From Prosapia bicincta (taxonomy: Eukaryota > Arthropoda > Insecta > Hemiptera > Cercopidae), in the NCBI GenBank assembly GCA_036971475.1, contig JBAIZL010000008.1, positions 7,957,501 to 8,021,500 of the forward strand: a stretch of DNA of 64,000 bases, given 5' to 3'. Below the pieces are notes generated by a model. It made no database searches. It worked only from the letters and a program-made list of their open reading frames with translations, and was not told the DNA's origin. Each line of letters begins with the position of its first letter. The first letter of the stretch is position 1. Below are positions 21,192 to 31,620 of this stretch, piece by piece. A program made the translations under genes and the position numbers.

Positions 21192-21589
21192 CTGAAAAAA
21201 ATTACATTAGTTTAAAAAACACTAAACTCTCATGTTATAAGACCTACACATTTTAAATACAGAATAATAACCAGGAGCGTTTTATTAAATTTTAAATGAT
21301 AACAGTACTGTATCTCAATTTAATTAATTTTAAAGTAGAGGAAATTTAGAAAATAATTGAATGAAACATTTTCATTTATAAAGATATCAGATAAAACCTT
21401 TATAGATAAAGTACAAAGTGAAGGTATGAAAAGAATATATAAGAAATATATGGTACAAATAAATTGTTTAAACAGCAGCAGTACGGTATCGTTCCAGCTA
21501 TCTTATGACCCGACCATATTAATATTAGGTGAATGCGTTTTTTCTTGTTATTAGAACACAAAGCGTTAACATAGTGTTAATGATAACAC

Positions 21590-21815
21590 GTGTTATGAGT
21601 GCCAAAAGTGTTAAACTTAGAACATGAAAATATTCAGTTTGAATCTGACCTCCCTCCAATTTTTAAAATTTAATTATTGAATAAATATTTGAAAAAAAAC
21701 TGTTTCAACATCAATTAACATCCACAATAGTTTAAAAGAAACGTAATTGAGCTTGATTGGATGAGTAAAAGATGTTTTATTAATGTTTTAAAATGTGTAC
21801 AAGATATATACCAGA
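21590..21815. repeat. interspersed repeat, right of exon 7
   Basis: Second copy of the repeat at 20600-20875. It begins near a small palindrome-like GTTAACATAGTGTTAATGAT at 21565. No protein. Confidence 0.6.
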
Positions 21816-22920
21816 AGAGAGTGAGCTGATAGAAGGAATTGAAAAAATACTTTCAAAACCATTTCCCAAAACAAACTATTATATACAATTGGCACTTTTG
21901 TACGATTTTATTCAAACATTTATCGAATGAAACAGCAAAAATATCAGATTTACAGATAATTTTTAACATTCTTTCTTAAAATATGGTCCTAATCCATATC
22001 ATATGACATACCCTAGCTTATATTTATGTAAAAGTAAATCTTTTGCTATAGTACTATCAAGAAAAATGAGTCGAAATAAATCCGTTGAACAGCTTGCTAA
22101 ATGAGAAGATTCTTGTTAATAAATCTTATTCAATGATCATAGGATTTCAGCTCTTGTTACATCATCGTTACTGCAGTACACAATAATTGTTCTTTTAACT
22201 GTAACACCATTGCGATATAGACCAGATGGTTCTGCTAACATATCATTATGCAGAATATTATTAACAGAGCCAGAAGATTGTAAGATTGACTGGTTAATCT
22301 CTGGAGTATTAATAGTATCCAATCTTGTTTAAGTTTCTTGTTTTTGGGGTACTTTTAAATGTAATCTATTAGTTTTGCTTATATTTACGAGTGTTTTATG
22401 CTGGCCACTTTAAGCATGTGAGGTTGAAGCACAGCAACCATATTAGAAATATCCAATGTTTTGACAGAGAGTACATATAGCAAGCTTTATTATTGCTACT
22501 CTTTTTAACCCAAAAAATGACCTAGAAGTATATCTGCATTAAGCCGATCTTCTTTGAATGTGCAACCTTTCCAAGTTATTTTATATACTAATATTTGAAC
22601 CTATAAAATAATGTCTTGTTTCAAATGGACGAAATATACAGTTCAATCTAGAAAGACAATGACTTACTTCTAAGAAATTAACTGCTTATATTCAAAATAA
22701 TATTTTTCTGGTTATAACTTTATAATGCATTGGAAAAGGTTAACAAATCAATGTCAAAAAGTTGAAATTCAAGACTCCAACCTACGCTCATTCACGACTC
22801 CATTTAAACTGCTATTGATTATAAATTTTCAATCCAAACAATAAACAATACACCACTGTTAATGTAAATCACTAAAGATAAGCCAATTTGTTAACATTAT
22901 TAACTTGATTTTTAAGTTCA
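21816..22920. other. intron sequence with one unrecognised short frame
   Basis: AT-rich. A 61-codon minus-strand frame at 22137-22322 (begins MDTINTPEINQSILQSSG) matches no family I know and has no splice donor after it; it may be a transposase scrap. The rest holds nothing I recognise. Confidence 0.4.
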
Positions 22921-23051
22921 GAGTAAGGAGGGTCATTACGGAGCCTCAGGGGCACCTGGCTCCACCTCTGAATACTTAAGTTGCCTTAATGCCATAAGCG
23001 GGGCTCTGCGGCGGTGGACCTTCTTTTCCATAGCTGCTCGTGGAAACACAC

Positions 23052-23996
23052 ATGGCAGACAAAAATGAAATTAATTTAACTGGTCAGAGCCTAGAACCCA
23101 CCGAAAAATCTGTTACAATGAATGTGGTTTCGGTCCCCGTAGAGACAGATGGAAAACCAGTTGCGAAGGCAACAGGAGGAATGAGTGGGGCACAAAGGAT
23201 GAAAGCACTCGGACTTGCCTACCATAAGGAAGCAAAGGAGGCAAAGGGGTAGGGCAGAGAACAACCGCCACTCCCTTTGAGGAAACACTAGTCCAGGAAG
23301 CGGAAGGGTTTGGCGGAGGCTGGGGCTAGAACCCGCCCTGTCGTCCCGGAAGCCAGTGGTTCTGGTAAGACCTTAATACGACAGGAGAAAGAGAGGGAAA
23401 AAAAGGAAAAGGAGTACTTCTGATGCTACTCCAGAGTCAGAGGCCAAGAGGAATAGACAAGAGTCTAGGTCTGTTGGGTCGGGAGAGCCGTCTTTTTCGT
23501 CGATCTCCGCCAATCTACTGAGGGTACTAGTGACCTTTGGGGATAGTGTACGCATAAGGATGGAGATGGCGGCGTTCAACTACCTTAAGGGCACTCTCAT
23601 GGGTTGAATTTTGGACATTCCTAGAGGACATTTTGTTTCACGGTTTGGGACACGTACTTGAGGGATGGAGTCACAGCATTTATTTGTGTTGAGGAGAAAT
23701 CGGCAAAATGGCTGAGAGATGTGGTACCGTCAGTTAAGCTCGAGGACGGGACTCAGGCAAGGCTAGTCCTGCCTGACGAACTGTTCAAATGGGTTAAAGT
23801 GACAGTGCCCGTACCACCACCAAAAAGGGAGACCCCTCAGTTGGTCAATCTCATGGGGATGCAGAACCCAGTAATTGACACTTCGAAGTGGAAGATCCTA
23901 CTAGAGTGTATTGAGCGGGGACCTGCAAGCACTTTTAGGGGGACCTGTAAGGACTCGGAAGAGAAGGGGGAGAGGGAGAATCAGGAGAAGGCGTAG
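23052..23996 (+). pseudogene. LINE ORF1 relic
   Basis: Reads MADKNEINLTGQSLEPTEKS at 23052 to a stop at 23252, a frame-shifted R/K/E-rich middle, then 23658-23996 GVTAFICVEEKSAKWLRDVV, LVLPDELFKWVKVTVPVP and FRGTCKDSEEKG. The second half has the layout of the DUF4780-type domain of insect LINE ORF1 proteins (R..VWIP....), but this is a weak recognition. Several frameshifts. Confidence 0.55.
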
Positions 23997-23998
23997 GG

Positions 23999-24660
23999 GT
24001 CAGTTGCATATGGCTGACAATCAAGCAATGATCCTGCGACTTAACTTGTACTACAGTAAAAGCGCCTCGCTGGTCCTAACCAGGTGCTTAAATGTGAGAC
24101 ACACATTACCAGCGTTTGTGCTGGTGCAAGAACCGAGGCTGGTCACGAACCATATAAGGGGTCTGACTGCAGCTGGGCGTAGTCCATCTATCTTCTTCCT
24201 AGACCATGCAAAGCCCATTACATGCGCCATAATTTGTTACATCCATGTAACAATTGAATCACATTTGTAGTCGTCCATCTATCTTCTTCCTAGACTATGC
24301 AAAGCCCATTACATGCGCCGTAATTTGTTACATTCATGTAACAATTAAATCACATTTATAGTCGTCCATCTATCTTCTTCCTAGACCATGCAATGGCCAT
24401 TACATGCTCCATAATTTGTTACATTACATTCGCAAGTGGGAAACATGAGGGGCACTGGGCATATCTGATAGAGGATTAGTATCACTAGATATCACCTTCT
24501 GTAATAGACAGATGGTAAGGTGGGTGCATGACTGTCAAGTTTTGGATGAGCCCTCAATGTCATATTACCAGATCATTACTGCTACAATGAGGGGAGTTGT
24601 CCTCCATGTGGTGTGGCTTAGGAACCCCGAGAAGGACAAACTGGGAACAAATATTCTTTG
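23999..24660 (+). pseudogene. LINE ORF2 endonuclease relic
   Basis: Reads LNLYYSKSASLVLTR, then FVLVQEPRLVTNHIRGL, the start of an APE-type endonuclease (NxxxxKAA...QEPxxxxxxIxGL). It is interrupted by 2.7 copies of a 91-bp repeat (24180-24430), then continues LDITFCNRQMVRWVHDC and MSYYQIITATMRG, the DH/SDH end block in altered form. Confidence 0.65.
24180..24430. repeat. 91-bp tandem repeat, about 2.7 copies
   Basis: Unit starts GTCCATCTATCTTCTTCCTA (24182, 24273, 24364) and includes GCCCATTACATGCGCC and a TTACATCCATGTAA palindrome. It interrupts the LINE endonuclease frame; the inverted LINE copy at 26183-26990 lacks it. Confidence 0.85.
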
Positions 24661-24735
24661 AGCTTAGCTTGTGAGGTTATGTTAAAAACAAATAAAAACA
24701 TACACAAAACTCACAAATTAATTATTTAAGGACCA

Positions 24736-26179
24736 TATTCAACAATAAATCGAAATCCCATAGTAAAATTTACTAAAAGTGTCAACGAAACCTGAAAAAT
24801 TGTAAAAGTGTAGTGGATAATGAACTAAAAAGAAAATTAACTGTTTCAAACCCATTATTACCACGTTTGTATTGGTTACCAAAAGTCCAGTTTAACAAAA
24901 AATTTTACACCCAGAAGGAAGGCACTGCTATGGGTAACCCTATATCAAGTTTTTAGCCAACTGTTTTATGAGTTATTTCGAAATGAATGCGAAAAATACC
25001 TTGAAATATTTTCCGAGAGTGTGGCTGAGATATGTGGATGGTGTGTTTGCAGTGTTTGACAGTGAACAAAGCCTAGACAAGTTTTGTAAGGAAATAAATG
25101 GTTTTTTCCAAGTATAAAATTTACGGTTGAAATAGAAAAAGAGGCGTGTTTACCATTTTTAGATGTTTTAATATCAAGAAAAAAACCAATACTTCAAGTT
25201 TTAACGTTTATAGAAAACCAACTCACACAAGCAAATTTATTACCAGTGATTCATTTCATACAATATCACATACAAAAGCAGCTGTCAATTCTATGGTGCA
25301 TGGTTTAATTAATTTGCCTTTATCAGAGGAAAATTATAAAAATGAGCTGAATTACATTTATATTGTAGCAAGGTTTAATGGATACAGTAATGTGTTGTCT
25401 AAACAGTAAACCACTGTCTAATAAAATTAGAAAATCTCTAGGAAAATATAGTAATTTGAATGTTACAATTGCCACTGCAAATGACCTAAAGAAGTTGTTA
25501 GGGAACCATAAAGACGCCATACCTAATGAAGAAAAGTCAGGAATCTACTGCTTGAAGTGTAGCGAGTGTCCTCTGAAATATATGGGCCAAACAAAAAGAA
25601 ATATTAAAACTAGGGCTAAAGAACATTTTTCCTACATTAAATATAATAGACCAGAAAAATCTGCGATGGCGAAACATTGTTTAGAGGAAGAGAACGAATT
25701 TAAAGCAGACGATGTAACCTTGTTAAAAAAACGTTGTTAAGTGTAGTGAATTGGATGCATAGGAAACTTTGTATATTAATAGGAATAAAAATAATATTGT
25801 AAACAATGAGTCAGGCCCTATTCAAAATTCTATATTACTGTAATTAGCGTGACAAAAAAATTATTGTTAACTTTTTGGTTAAATATTTTGACATAATAAT
25901 AAAGTGTAATATTAATTATCTATTTTGTTTATATGTAATTATGTTGTATGGTAAAAATTTTATTGTAATTAGTGAGTTAGGTACAAAATTTCTATTTGAT
26001 GTATCATGTTTAAAGTAGGGTTAATAACTGTTGTTTTGACAAGTGGGCGTGGCAACGCCTAATGTATAAATATGGAAGTGTAACCTTACTTTCACCCTAG
26101 TTGTAAGTTAGAGTTTGTAGTAGTAACACTCACTGATGATGATGACTTGGTCATTTTAACGCACGCGTATGAATAAATA
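24736..26179 (+). pseudogene. Penelope-like element PLE-E
   Basis: RT scraps from about 24850 (FNKKFYTQKEGTAMGNPIS-like, frameshifted), a YVDGVFAVFDSEQ-like motif near 25030-25065, ACLPFLDVLISRKK near 25146-25185, then VYRKPTHTSKFITSDS and FHTISHTKAAVNSMVHGLIN in frame 25146-25409. After a frameshift, 25378-25740 reads SGIYCLKCSECPLKYMGQTK (GIY-YIG core with the IG position as MG), KTRAKEHFSYIKYN and SAMAKHCLEEE. A hammerhead-like 3' motif follows at 26130. Confidence 0.85.
26130..26172 (+). ncRNA. hammerhead-like motif, PLE-E 3' end
   Basis: TCA, CTGATGA (26133-26139), extra T, helix II GATGA-CTTG-GTCATT, then TTAA where GAAA is expected, helix III CGC-AC-GCG, TA, TGA. Helix I is TCA/TGA. 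The GAAA box is lost, so this copy should be inactive; the layout equals the better copy at 47097-47137. Confidence 0.4.
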
Positions 26180-26182
26180 AAT

Positions 26183-26990
26183 GATTAATTTGAGAGTTTT
26201 GTGTATGTTTTTATTTTTTTTAACATAACCTCACAAGCTAAGCTCAAAGAATATTTGATCCCAGTTTGTCCTTCTCGGGGTTCCTAAGCCACACCACATG
26301 GGGGACAACTCCCCTCATCGTAACAGTAATGATCTGGTAATCTGACATTGAGGGCTGCCAGTCATGCAGCCACCTTACCATCTGTCTATTACAGAAGGTG
26401 ATATCTAGTACCTCCATTCTGTTTGAAGTGACAAATGTTGGCTCGGCACCTGTGTTTAAAACCACAAGGTTTTCTTCAATCAGGAAGGCGAGGAGCTCCT
26501 CACCTCGCTCATTTATGTCTGTGCTGCCCTACACCTCATTATGAGCATTGGCATCACAGCCCACTAAGATTCCTATATTCCTCTCCCTGCAGTACCGAAC
26601 CAACTTACATAATTCTGCATGGGGCGATTCTCTATTGTGAGCGCAGTAAGTGGAGGCCACGATGAACTTCCTGCTCCCCACTTACCTCACTCTTACCTCA
26701 AATTCTAACCACCGCAAGGTTTCTAGTTGAGAATTCTTGAATCAGTGTGGCTTCTAGTCCTCTATCACACATGCCCTGTGCCCCTCATGTTCCCCACTTG
26801 CATAGGTGCGACCAGCTGCAGTCAGACCCCTTATATGGTTCGTGACCAGCCTCGGTTCTTGCATCAGCGCAAGCGTTGGTAATGTGTGCCTGGTTAGGAC
26901 CAGCGAGGAGCTTTTACTGTAGTGCAAGTTTTTTTGCAAGATCATTGCTTGAGGGTCAGCCATATCCAACTGACGGCGGAGACCTGGCAG
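26183..26990 (-). pseudogene. LINE endonuclease relic, inverted copy
   Basis: Minus strand reads MADPQAMILQKNLHYSKSSS near 26960, LALMQEPRLVTNHIRGLTAA, then LDITFCNRQMVRWLHD and the RNPEKDKLGSN end near 26250. It is the reverse-orientation twin of 23999-24660, with stops and without the 91-bp repeats. Confidence 0.75.
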
Positions 26991-28440
26991 GCATATAAAG
27001 ACAGCCAGTGTCTATAAAAATTTTATAAAAGAGGTTAAACATGCTTCTTGGGAAAAGTGGTGCTCAGAGACAAACACACTGAGTGACACTGCTAGCCTGT
27101 TTAAGGTGTTAGCAGATTGACCGAGGGGAGAGCTTAAGTTTGTCAAGAAGGCTGATGGTAGCTTTACTGGCACCCCAGAGGAAACCCAGCATCTGCTTAT
27201 TAGGAACAGTTTTCCCGATATTAGACCACTAGGGGACGGTGCTCAAAACCTCCGTCATACTGGGCTAAGGGTTGACTGGAATATTGCTGGGCAGGTGATC
27301 TCAATGCAAAAGGTGAGAGAGGTGATTCTGTCTTTTGAGCCTTTTAAAGCGCATGTATTAGATAATATTACTCCAGCATTAGTACAAAATTGCTTGGAGG
27401 AAATTATACGGCCACTGACAGGATTACTCAGAGGCTGTGTTGCCTTGGGTTATACGCCTGGGCAGTGGCTCAAAACAAAAGTTATCTTTATCCCCAAACA
27501 GAGGAGGAAATGTTACACAGAGGTAAAGGACTTCAGACCTATCAGCCTTACATCTTTCTTGTTAAAGACACTGGAAAGGCTGATGGACCACTATTTGAAG
27601 GAAGGACCTTCAGAGGCAGTATCCGCTTCATCAAGACCAACACGCATACCGAACTGGTGGGTCAGTGGAGACTGCGCTGTTGTCGGTTGTGGACTTTATT
27701 GAGGGTCAGATAAACAACAAGGGGATATGTATTGGGGCTTTTCTTGTTGGGGAAGGGGTTTTTAATACTACCTCTAGACTGGCCATCAAGAGAGCAGCTA
27801 TGGATCACGGGATTTCTGATGGAAATATAAATTGGATTTCTTGGAAAAGCGTATAAGTACTGCATCCTAGATGGGGTGTAAAGGATGCTCATTGGAATGG
27901 GTGTCAAGGTGGTAGGGATATGGTGTAGGGGAAATGCACTATGCATTCAAGGAGAGAAATCGGTGGCACTCATCTTCACTAGGCGATATAAAACTAAATC
28001 GCTGGAGATGATGGAAATTGGTAATACCAAAATAAGCTACATTGAGAGCGCTAAATTTCTGGGAGTTATTCTGGATAGGAAGCTATTCTGGCGTGAGCAC
28101 TTGGAGGATTAGTGCAAAGAGGAGCAATAGGCACGAGATGGGGTTTGGGTCCACGTCAGATGAACTGGATTTATTCCGCCATTGTGGTGCCGAGGTTGGT
28201 CTTTGCCTCAATCGTATGGTGGGACAGGGCACAGAAAGAAACAAGTAAAAGAGTGCTGGATCACGTGCAGGGGCTCTTCCTTAGAGGCATAAAAGCTACA
28301 AGGAGAAGCACACAATGTGCGCCCATGAGGGTTATGTTGGGTTTTCCATCTTTGAGTCTTCAAATTAGGATGGAGGCAATGAAAACTGCATACCAGCTAA
28401 GTTGTACCGGGCAGTAGAAGACAAGTAGCAAACGTCAGAA
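26991..28440 (+). pseudogene. LINE reverse transcriptase relic
   Basis: Plus strand: LKFVKKADGSFTGTPEETQH near 27134-27190, VILSFEPFKAHVLDNITPAL near 27322-27380 (RT motif 0/1 'KAPGxDGI' altered), GQWLKTKVIFIPK, VKDFRPISLTSFLLKTLERL near 27526-27580 (RPISL block), then a frameshift and a damaged palm. 28010-28095 reads YIESAKFLGVILDRKLFWREH (thumb), and VVPRLVFASIVWWDRAQKE and RVMLGFPSL follow to 28417. Non-LTR RT of the I/LOA/Jockey kind. Multiple frameshifts; the YADD region is not readable. Confidence 0.75.
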
Positions 28441-28589
28441 ACAGCTATTTGGGGATTCACTGAAGGAGCTCTGGATAGAAACCCAGGATAAGATACTGTC
28501 TCTTAAAAGGGAAAATGGAAATTACAAAATCCATATTCCTGCAAGAGAGGCGTGGGCAGAGTGTATACCCAAACATGGTAAAATCTGGT

Positions 28590-29531
28590 TCAACAATGGG
28601 TCCAAGATGAAGGAAGGAGTGGGAGCAGGATTTAGTGGACCGAGACACCAAGACAGATTTTGTCATCGCCTGGAGGACTACAACTCTGTCTTCCAGGGGG
28701 AGGTGCTCGCGATCAAACTATGTGCTGAGGAAATAATAGGGTCTGGCAGGAGGGGCAAGACCATCTGGATTGGCTTGGACAGTCAGGCAGCTCTGAAGGC
28801 TTTAGGTAAGGCTAGTACCAGCTCTAGGCTGGTGGCTGAGACTATAGCTTCTCTAGCAGAGCTGAGTAAGTATAATACGCTCAACCTAACCTGGATTCCA
28901 GGACATTCTGGCTGGATAGGGAATGAGAGAACTGACGCCTTAGCAAAACAGGGGTGTATAACTCAAGGACCGTTGCTAAGAGCAGTGGGCATGCCGCCTG
29001 AGGAGGGACGCAAGAGGATCACGGCACATATAGACAGATTGTGCAAGGAAGAATGGAATGCAACCTTGGGGTGTAACAAATTCAAGGTACTGTGGGGTTA
29101 CTCAGGAGATTTGTGGGGAAAAGAACTACTCTCCTTAAGTAGACCTCAACTCAGAGTTATTGTAGAGCTGTTCACAGACCATGGGAATCTGAGGGGTTTC
29201 CAATACAAAATTGGATAATCTAGGTCCGCTGTGTGCAAGAGATGCGATGAGGACCAAGAGGAAAGCCCAATCCGCGTACTCTGTGAGTGCCCTGCTTTGG
29301 GAGCTGCAAGGAGTAAGTGGTTTGGCTGGCAGGTATGTACACCAGAGGATATCAGAAGATTTAGCATCAGGTGGGTACTTGATTTCTGCAAAGAGGTAGG
29401 TACCCACTAAGCTAGCCCTGTGGTATAGATGGGAAAAGAGTACAAAGGCTCCAGCTAAGTGCTCTACACCAACAAGGTCCCTCCGAGTTTTAGTAGTAAT
29501 AATAATAATAATAATAATATTATTATAATAA
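28590..29531 (+). pseudogene. LINE RNase H domain, zinc-finger tail and (TAA)n end
   Basis: WFNNGSKMKEGVGAGFSG near 28588 (first RNase H position, D changed to N), VFQGEVLAIKLCAEEIIG (E), IWIGLDSQAALKALGKAS (D) and LTWIPGHSGWIGNERTDALA (H...N..D). After a stop at 29216 another frame gives CKRCDEDQEE...LCECPAL, the terminal CCHC-type finger. The 3' end is TAATAATAATAATAAT at about 29490-29531, a (TAA)n tail as in I-type LINEs. Confidence 0.82.
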
Positions 29532-29567
29532 TAATATAATATTATATAATGTTATTCTAATAATAAC

Positions 29568-29573
<6 letters not shown>

Positions 29574-29627
<54 letters not shown>
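29574..29627. repeat. (AT)n microsatellite
   Basis: Pure AT tract between the LINE tail and the PLE-C end palindrome. Confidence 0.95.
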
Positions 29628-29629
<2 letters not shown>

Positions 29630-29673
29630 TTGATATTTAACGTTATCCATTGTTTTTCTGTTGCACTGACTTT

Positions 29674-29844
29674 ATGAAGTTAATGTATTACTATTGTAAG
29701 TAATTTTTCCACCATTAAGTGCAATAATTTTACCTTGAGTGATGAGGCACCTTTCGGTCAATTGACCGAAAGGTGCCTCATCACTCAAGGTAAAATTATT
29801 GCACTTAATGGTGGAAAAATTACTTACAATAGTAATACATTAAC

Positions 29845-29849
<5 letters not shown>
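29674..29849. repeat. perfect 176-bp palindrome of PLE-C 3' end
   Basis: Arms 29674-29761 and 29762-29849, 88 bp each, are exact complements with no spacer, meeting at GGTCAATTGACC. Each arm is the PLE-C 3' end from ATGAAGTTAATG to the GAAA box and helix II of the hammerhead-like motif, so the join lies inside helix II. Confidence 0.95.

Positions 29850-29890
<41 letters not shown>
29850..29890. repeat. (AT)n microsatellite
   Basis: AT tract directly following the palindrome arm. Confidence 0.95.
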
Positions 29891-29893
<3 letters not shown>

Positions 29894-29904
29894 AAGTTAT
29901 TATT

Positions 29905-30140
29905 ATTAATTGTAAATAATATTTTCTATCACTAAATGCAATGATTTTACCTTTTGTGATGAGGCACCTTTCGGTCACTTGACCATTGTTGAATCCAAGG
30001 ATTCGACAACGATCAAGTGACCGAAAGGTGCCTCAATCACATAAGGTAAAATTATTGCACTTAGTGGTGGGTAAAATTATTTACAATTTAAAATAACAAC
30101 TTCATAAAGTCAGTGCAACGGAAAAATAATGGACAATGGA
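29905..30140. repeat. imperfect palindrome of PLE-C 3' ends
   Basis: Two PLE-C ends head to head, meeting at GAATCCAAGGATTC (29991-30004). Each arm carries a hammerhead-like motif (TTCGACAACGATCAAGTGAC from 30002; complement on the left). The arms differ at many sites, so it is older than the neighbouring perfect palindrome. Confidence 0.85.
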
Positions 30141-30147
30141 AATATCA

Positions 30148-30151
<4 letters not shown>

Positions 30152-30207
<56 letters not shown>
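30152..30207. repeat. (AT)n microsatellite
   Basis: AT tract at the outer end of the second PLE-C palindrome. Confidence 0.95.
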
Positions 30208-30209
<2 letters not shown>

Positions 30210-30756
30210 CTCAAGCCATAACAATTTAAAAACTTGTGATACACGTATTAGTACTGCAATCAGTTGTTTATAATATGAACTAGTTTCTGTTCTTTTTGCA
30301 ATATCTTATTTTTACACATTTTAAATAGTGAACTTTCCGAACTGAACACACACATTACGTAGAAAACAAAAACATTTGCAAGTTATGTTTTCCTAGCTTG
30401 TTTGTGAACCATGTTTCTTATAATAAATAATTATGGCATTTCAACTATTAGAATATGTAAAAATATTAATTTTATTATTACCATACAAACCTTAGTTATA
30501 AGTAAGAAAGTAATAAAATTATAAAAATTAGGTGACCATTTAGATTAGTTTGTTATAATTTTAATTTTTGTTTCTAGATTTAAAAAAATAATATAAGGAA
30601 ATTTTAAATTGTTTACTTTGTTCTAAACTAAATTATAAGCAATAAAATTTATATGAAGGAATTTCACTCCTGAGGTATCACTTTTAGCCTGGAAAAACCT
30701 ACCTCATAACAGACTGTAATCTAAAAATGAATTTCTAAAAATAAGCAGACAATTAC
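30208..30756. other. intron sequence, nothing recognised
   Basis: Plain AT-rich DNA up to the donor of the exon at 30757. No frame or repeat noticed. Confidence 0.5.
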
Positions 30757-30887
30757 CTGGCCATCACTTCACGATTCCATTTTTTATGAAGGTACCCTTC
30801 CCTTGTATCATTAAAAGGGTTGGAATTAAAGCCTACAATATAGTCTGGTTTCAGGTTTCTATACCTCGGGTCTTTAGCACATAAATC
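30757..30887 (-). CDS. Dcr-2: Dicer exon (C-terminal helicase lobe)
   Basis: 131 nt: 43 codons plus 2 nt. Acceptor gttgttttcag, donor CCAG|gtaatt. Reads DYIVGFNSNPFNDTREGY followed by HKKWNREVMAR, matching the Dicer stretch (F/Y)(I/M)VG.N...R...L.RKW....M..F that leads into motif V. The split AG|A arginine codon is completed by the next exon at 21.2 kb. Confidence 0.88.
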
Positions 30888-31115
30888 CTGAAAACAACGT
30901 ATAAACTATAAAAACTTTAATAACTATGAACGTTATTTACATTTACACAAGTAAAACCATTCATTATTTTCACTTCATCCTTTAATATATTAAGAACTTA
31001 CATTGCAATTTTGTTTGTTCTGAGGCTCCCTTAACCCGGCAGGGGTCGCGTCACGGTCTTTTCCACCGGGCCTTCACTGTTTTCTTAAACTCGAACTGTC
31101 GATTTTTGTAAGCAT

Positions 31116-31165
31116 CCACCCCCTCAGTACCTTCCACCCCCTCAGTACCTTCCACCCCCTCAGTA
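31116..31165. repeat. 18-bp tandem repeat, three copies
   Basis: CCACCCCCTCAGTACCTT repeated nearly three times, inside the 5' region of the piggyBac element. Confidence 0.9.
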
Positions 31166-31372
31166 CTCGACTCGTCCGCTGTCGAATTCTGTGTTTGTAT
31201 TTTCGTTATCACCTACGTGTGTCTTAGTGCAGCAGCCTAGAGATAAGCCAGTGTGGAAACCACCGTGTGCGACCCCTCGCATGGGCTAAAGTGTGACATA
31301 ATTTTTAATTTCGCTTATGTGTTATTGATCGTTTAGTGTGTTGAGTGTTATATTTATTGTGTTACTACACAA

Positions 31373-31620
31373 TATGAATCGAGCAAAGGAAGAAAGATCT
31401 GCCAGACTGTTAGGGTGGAAAGGAAAGAAAGGATTGAAAATCTTGGTAGTGTTCGAAGATAACTTTCTCGTGACGTGCCTACTGTTGAACTCGTTGAAGA
31501 ACCGGATTCAGATGATGAACAACAAGATCATGTTGAAGTTCAAGAGGAATCAGAGTATGTAGGAGACGAAGAGGAATTACACATCCCACGGAATTCATTG
31601 GTACAAAATATCGACCTGTA
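31373..31620 (+). pseudogene. piggyBac transposase N-terminal scrap
   Basis: MNRAKEERSARLLGWKGKKG at 31374, then after a frameshift VELVEEPDSDDEQQDHVEVQ and EESEYVGDEEELHIPRNSL, the acidic N-terminal region of piggyBac-type transposases. Stop at about 31620. No DDD catalytic block. Confidence 0.6.

Larger units (their letters stand above)
22921..24685 (+). mobile_element. I-like LINE, 5' part
   Basis: GC-richer block with a 5' leader (22921-23050), an ORF1-like region (23052-23996) and the start of ORF2 with endonuclease (23999-24660). It ends at CTTTGAGCTTAGCTTGTGAG near 24660, where the sequence turns into PLE-E flank. The RT part of the same kind of LINE resumes at about 27000. Confidence 0.75.
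24003..26970. repeat. LINE-PLE-LINE inverted repeat
   Basis: Left arm 24003-24735 and right arm 26180-26970 are complements (GAGAAGGACAAACTGGGA near 24630 and its complement near 26262; AACATACACAAAACTC near 24706 and its complement near 26190). PLE-E fills the 1.4 kb between. The left arm alone has the 91-bp repeats. Confidence 0.85.

Noticed and set aside
22137..22322. 61-codon minus-strand frame considered as an extra Dicer exon
   Set aside because: No Dicer similarity, ends in a stop without a GT donor, and the neighbouring exons at 30757 and 21191 already join in phase.
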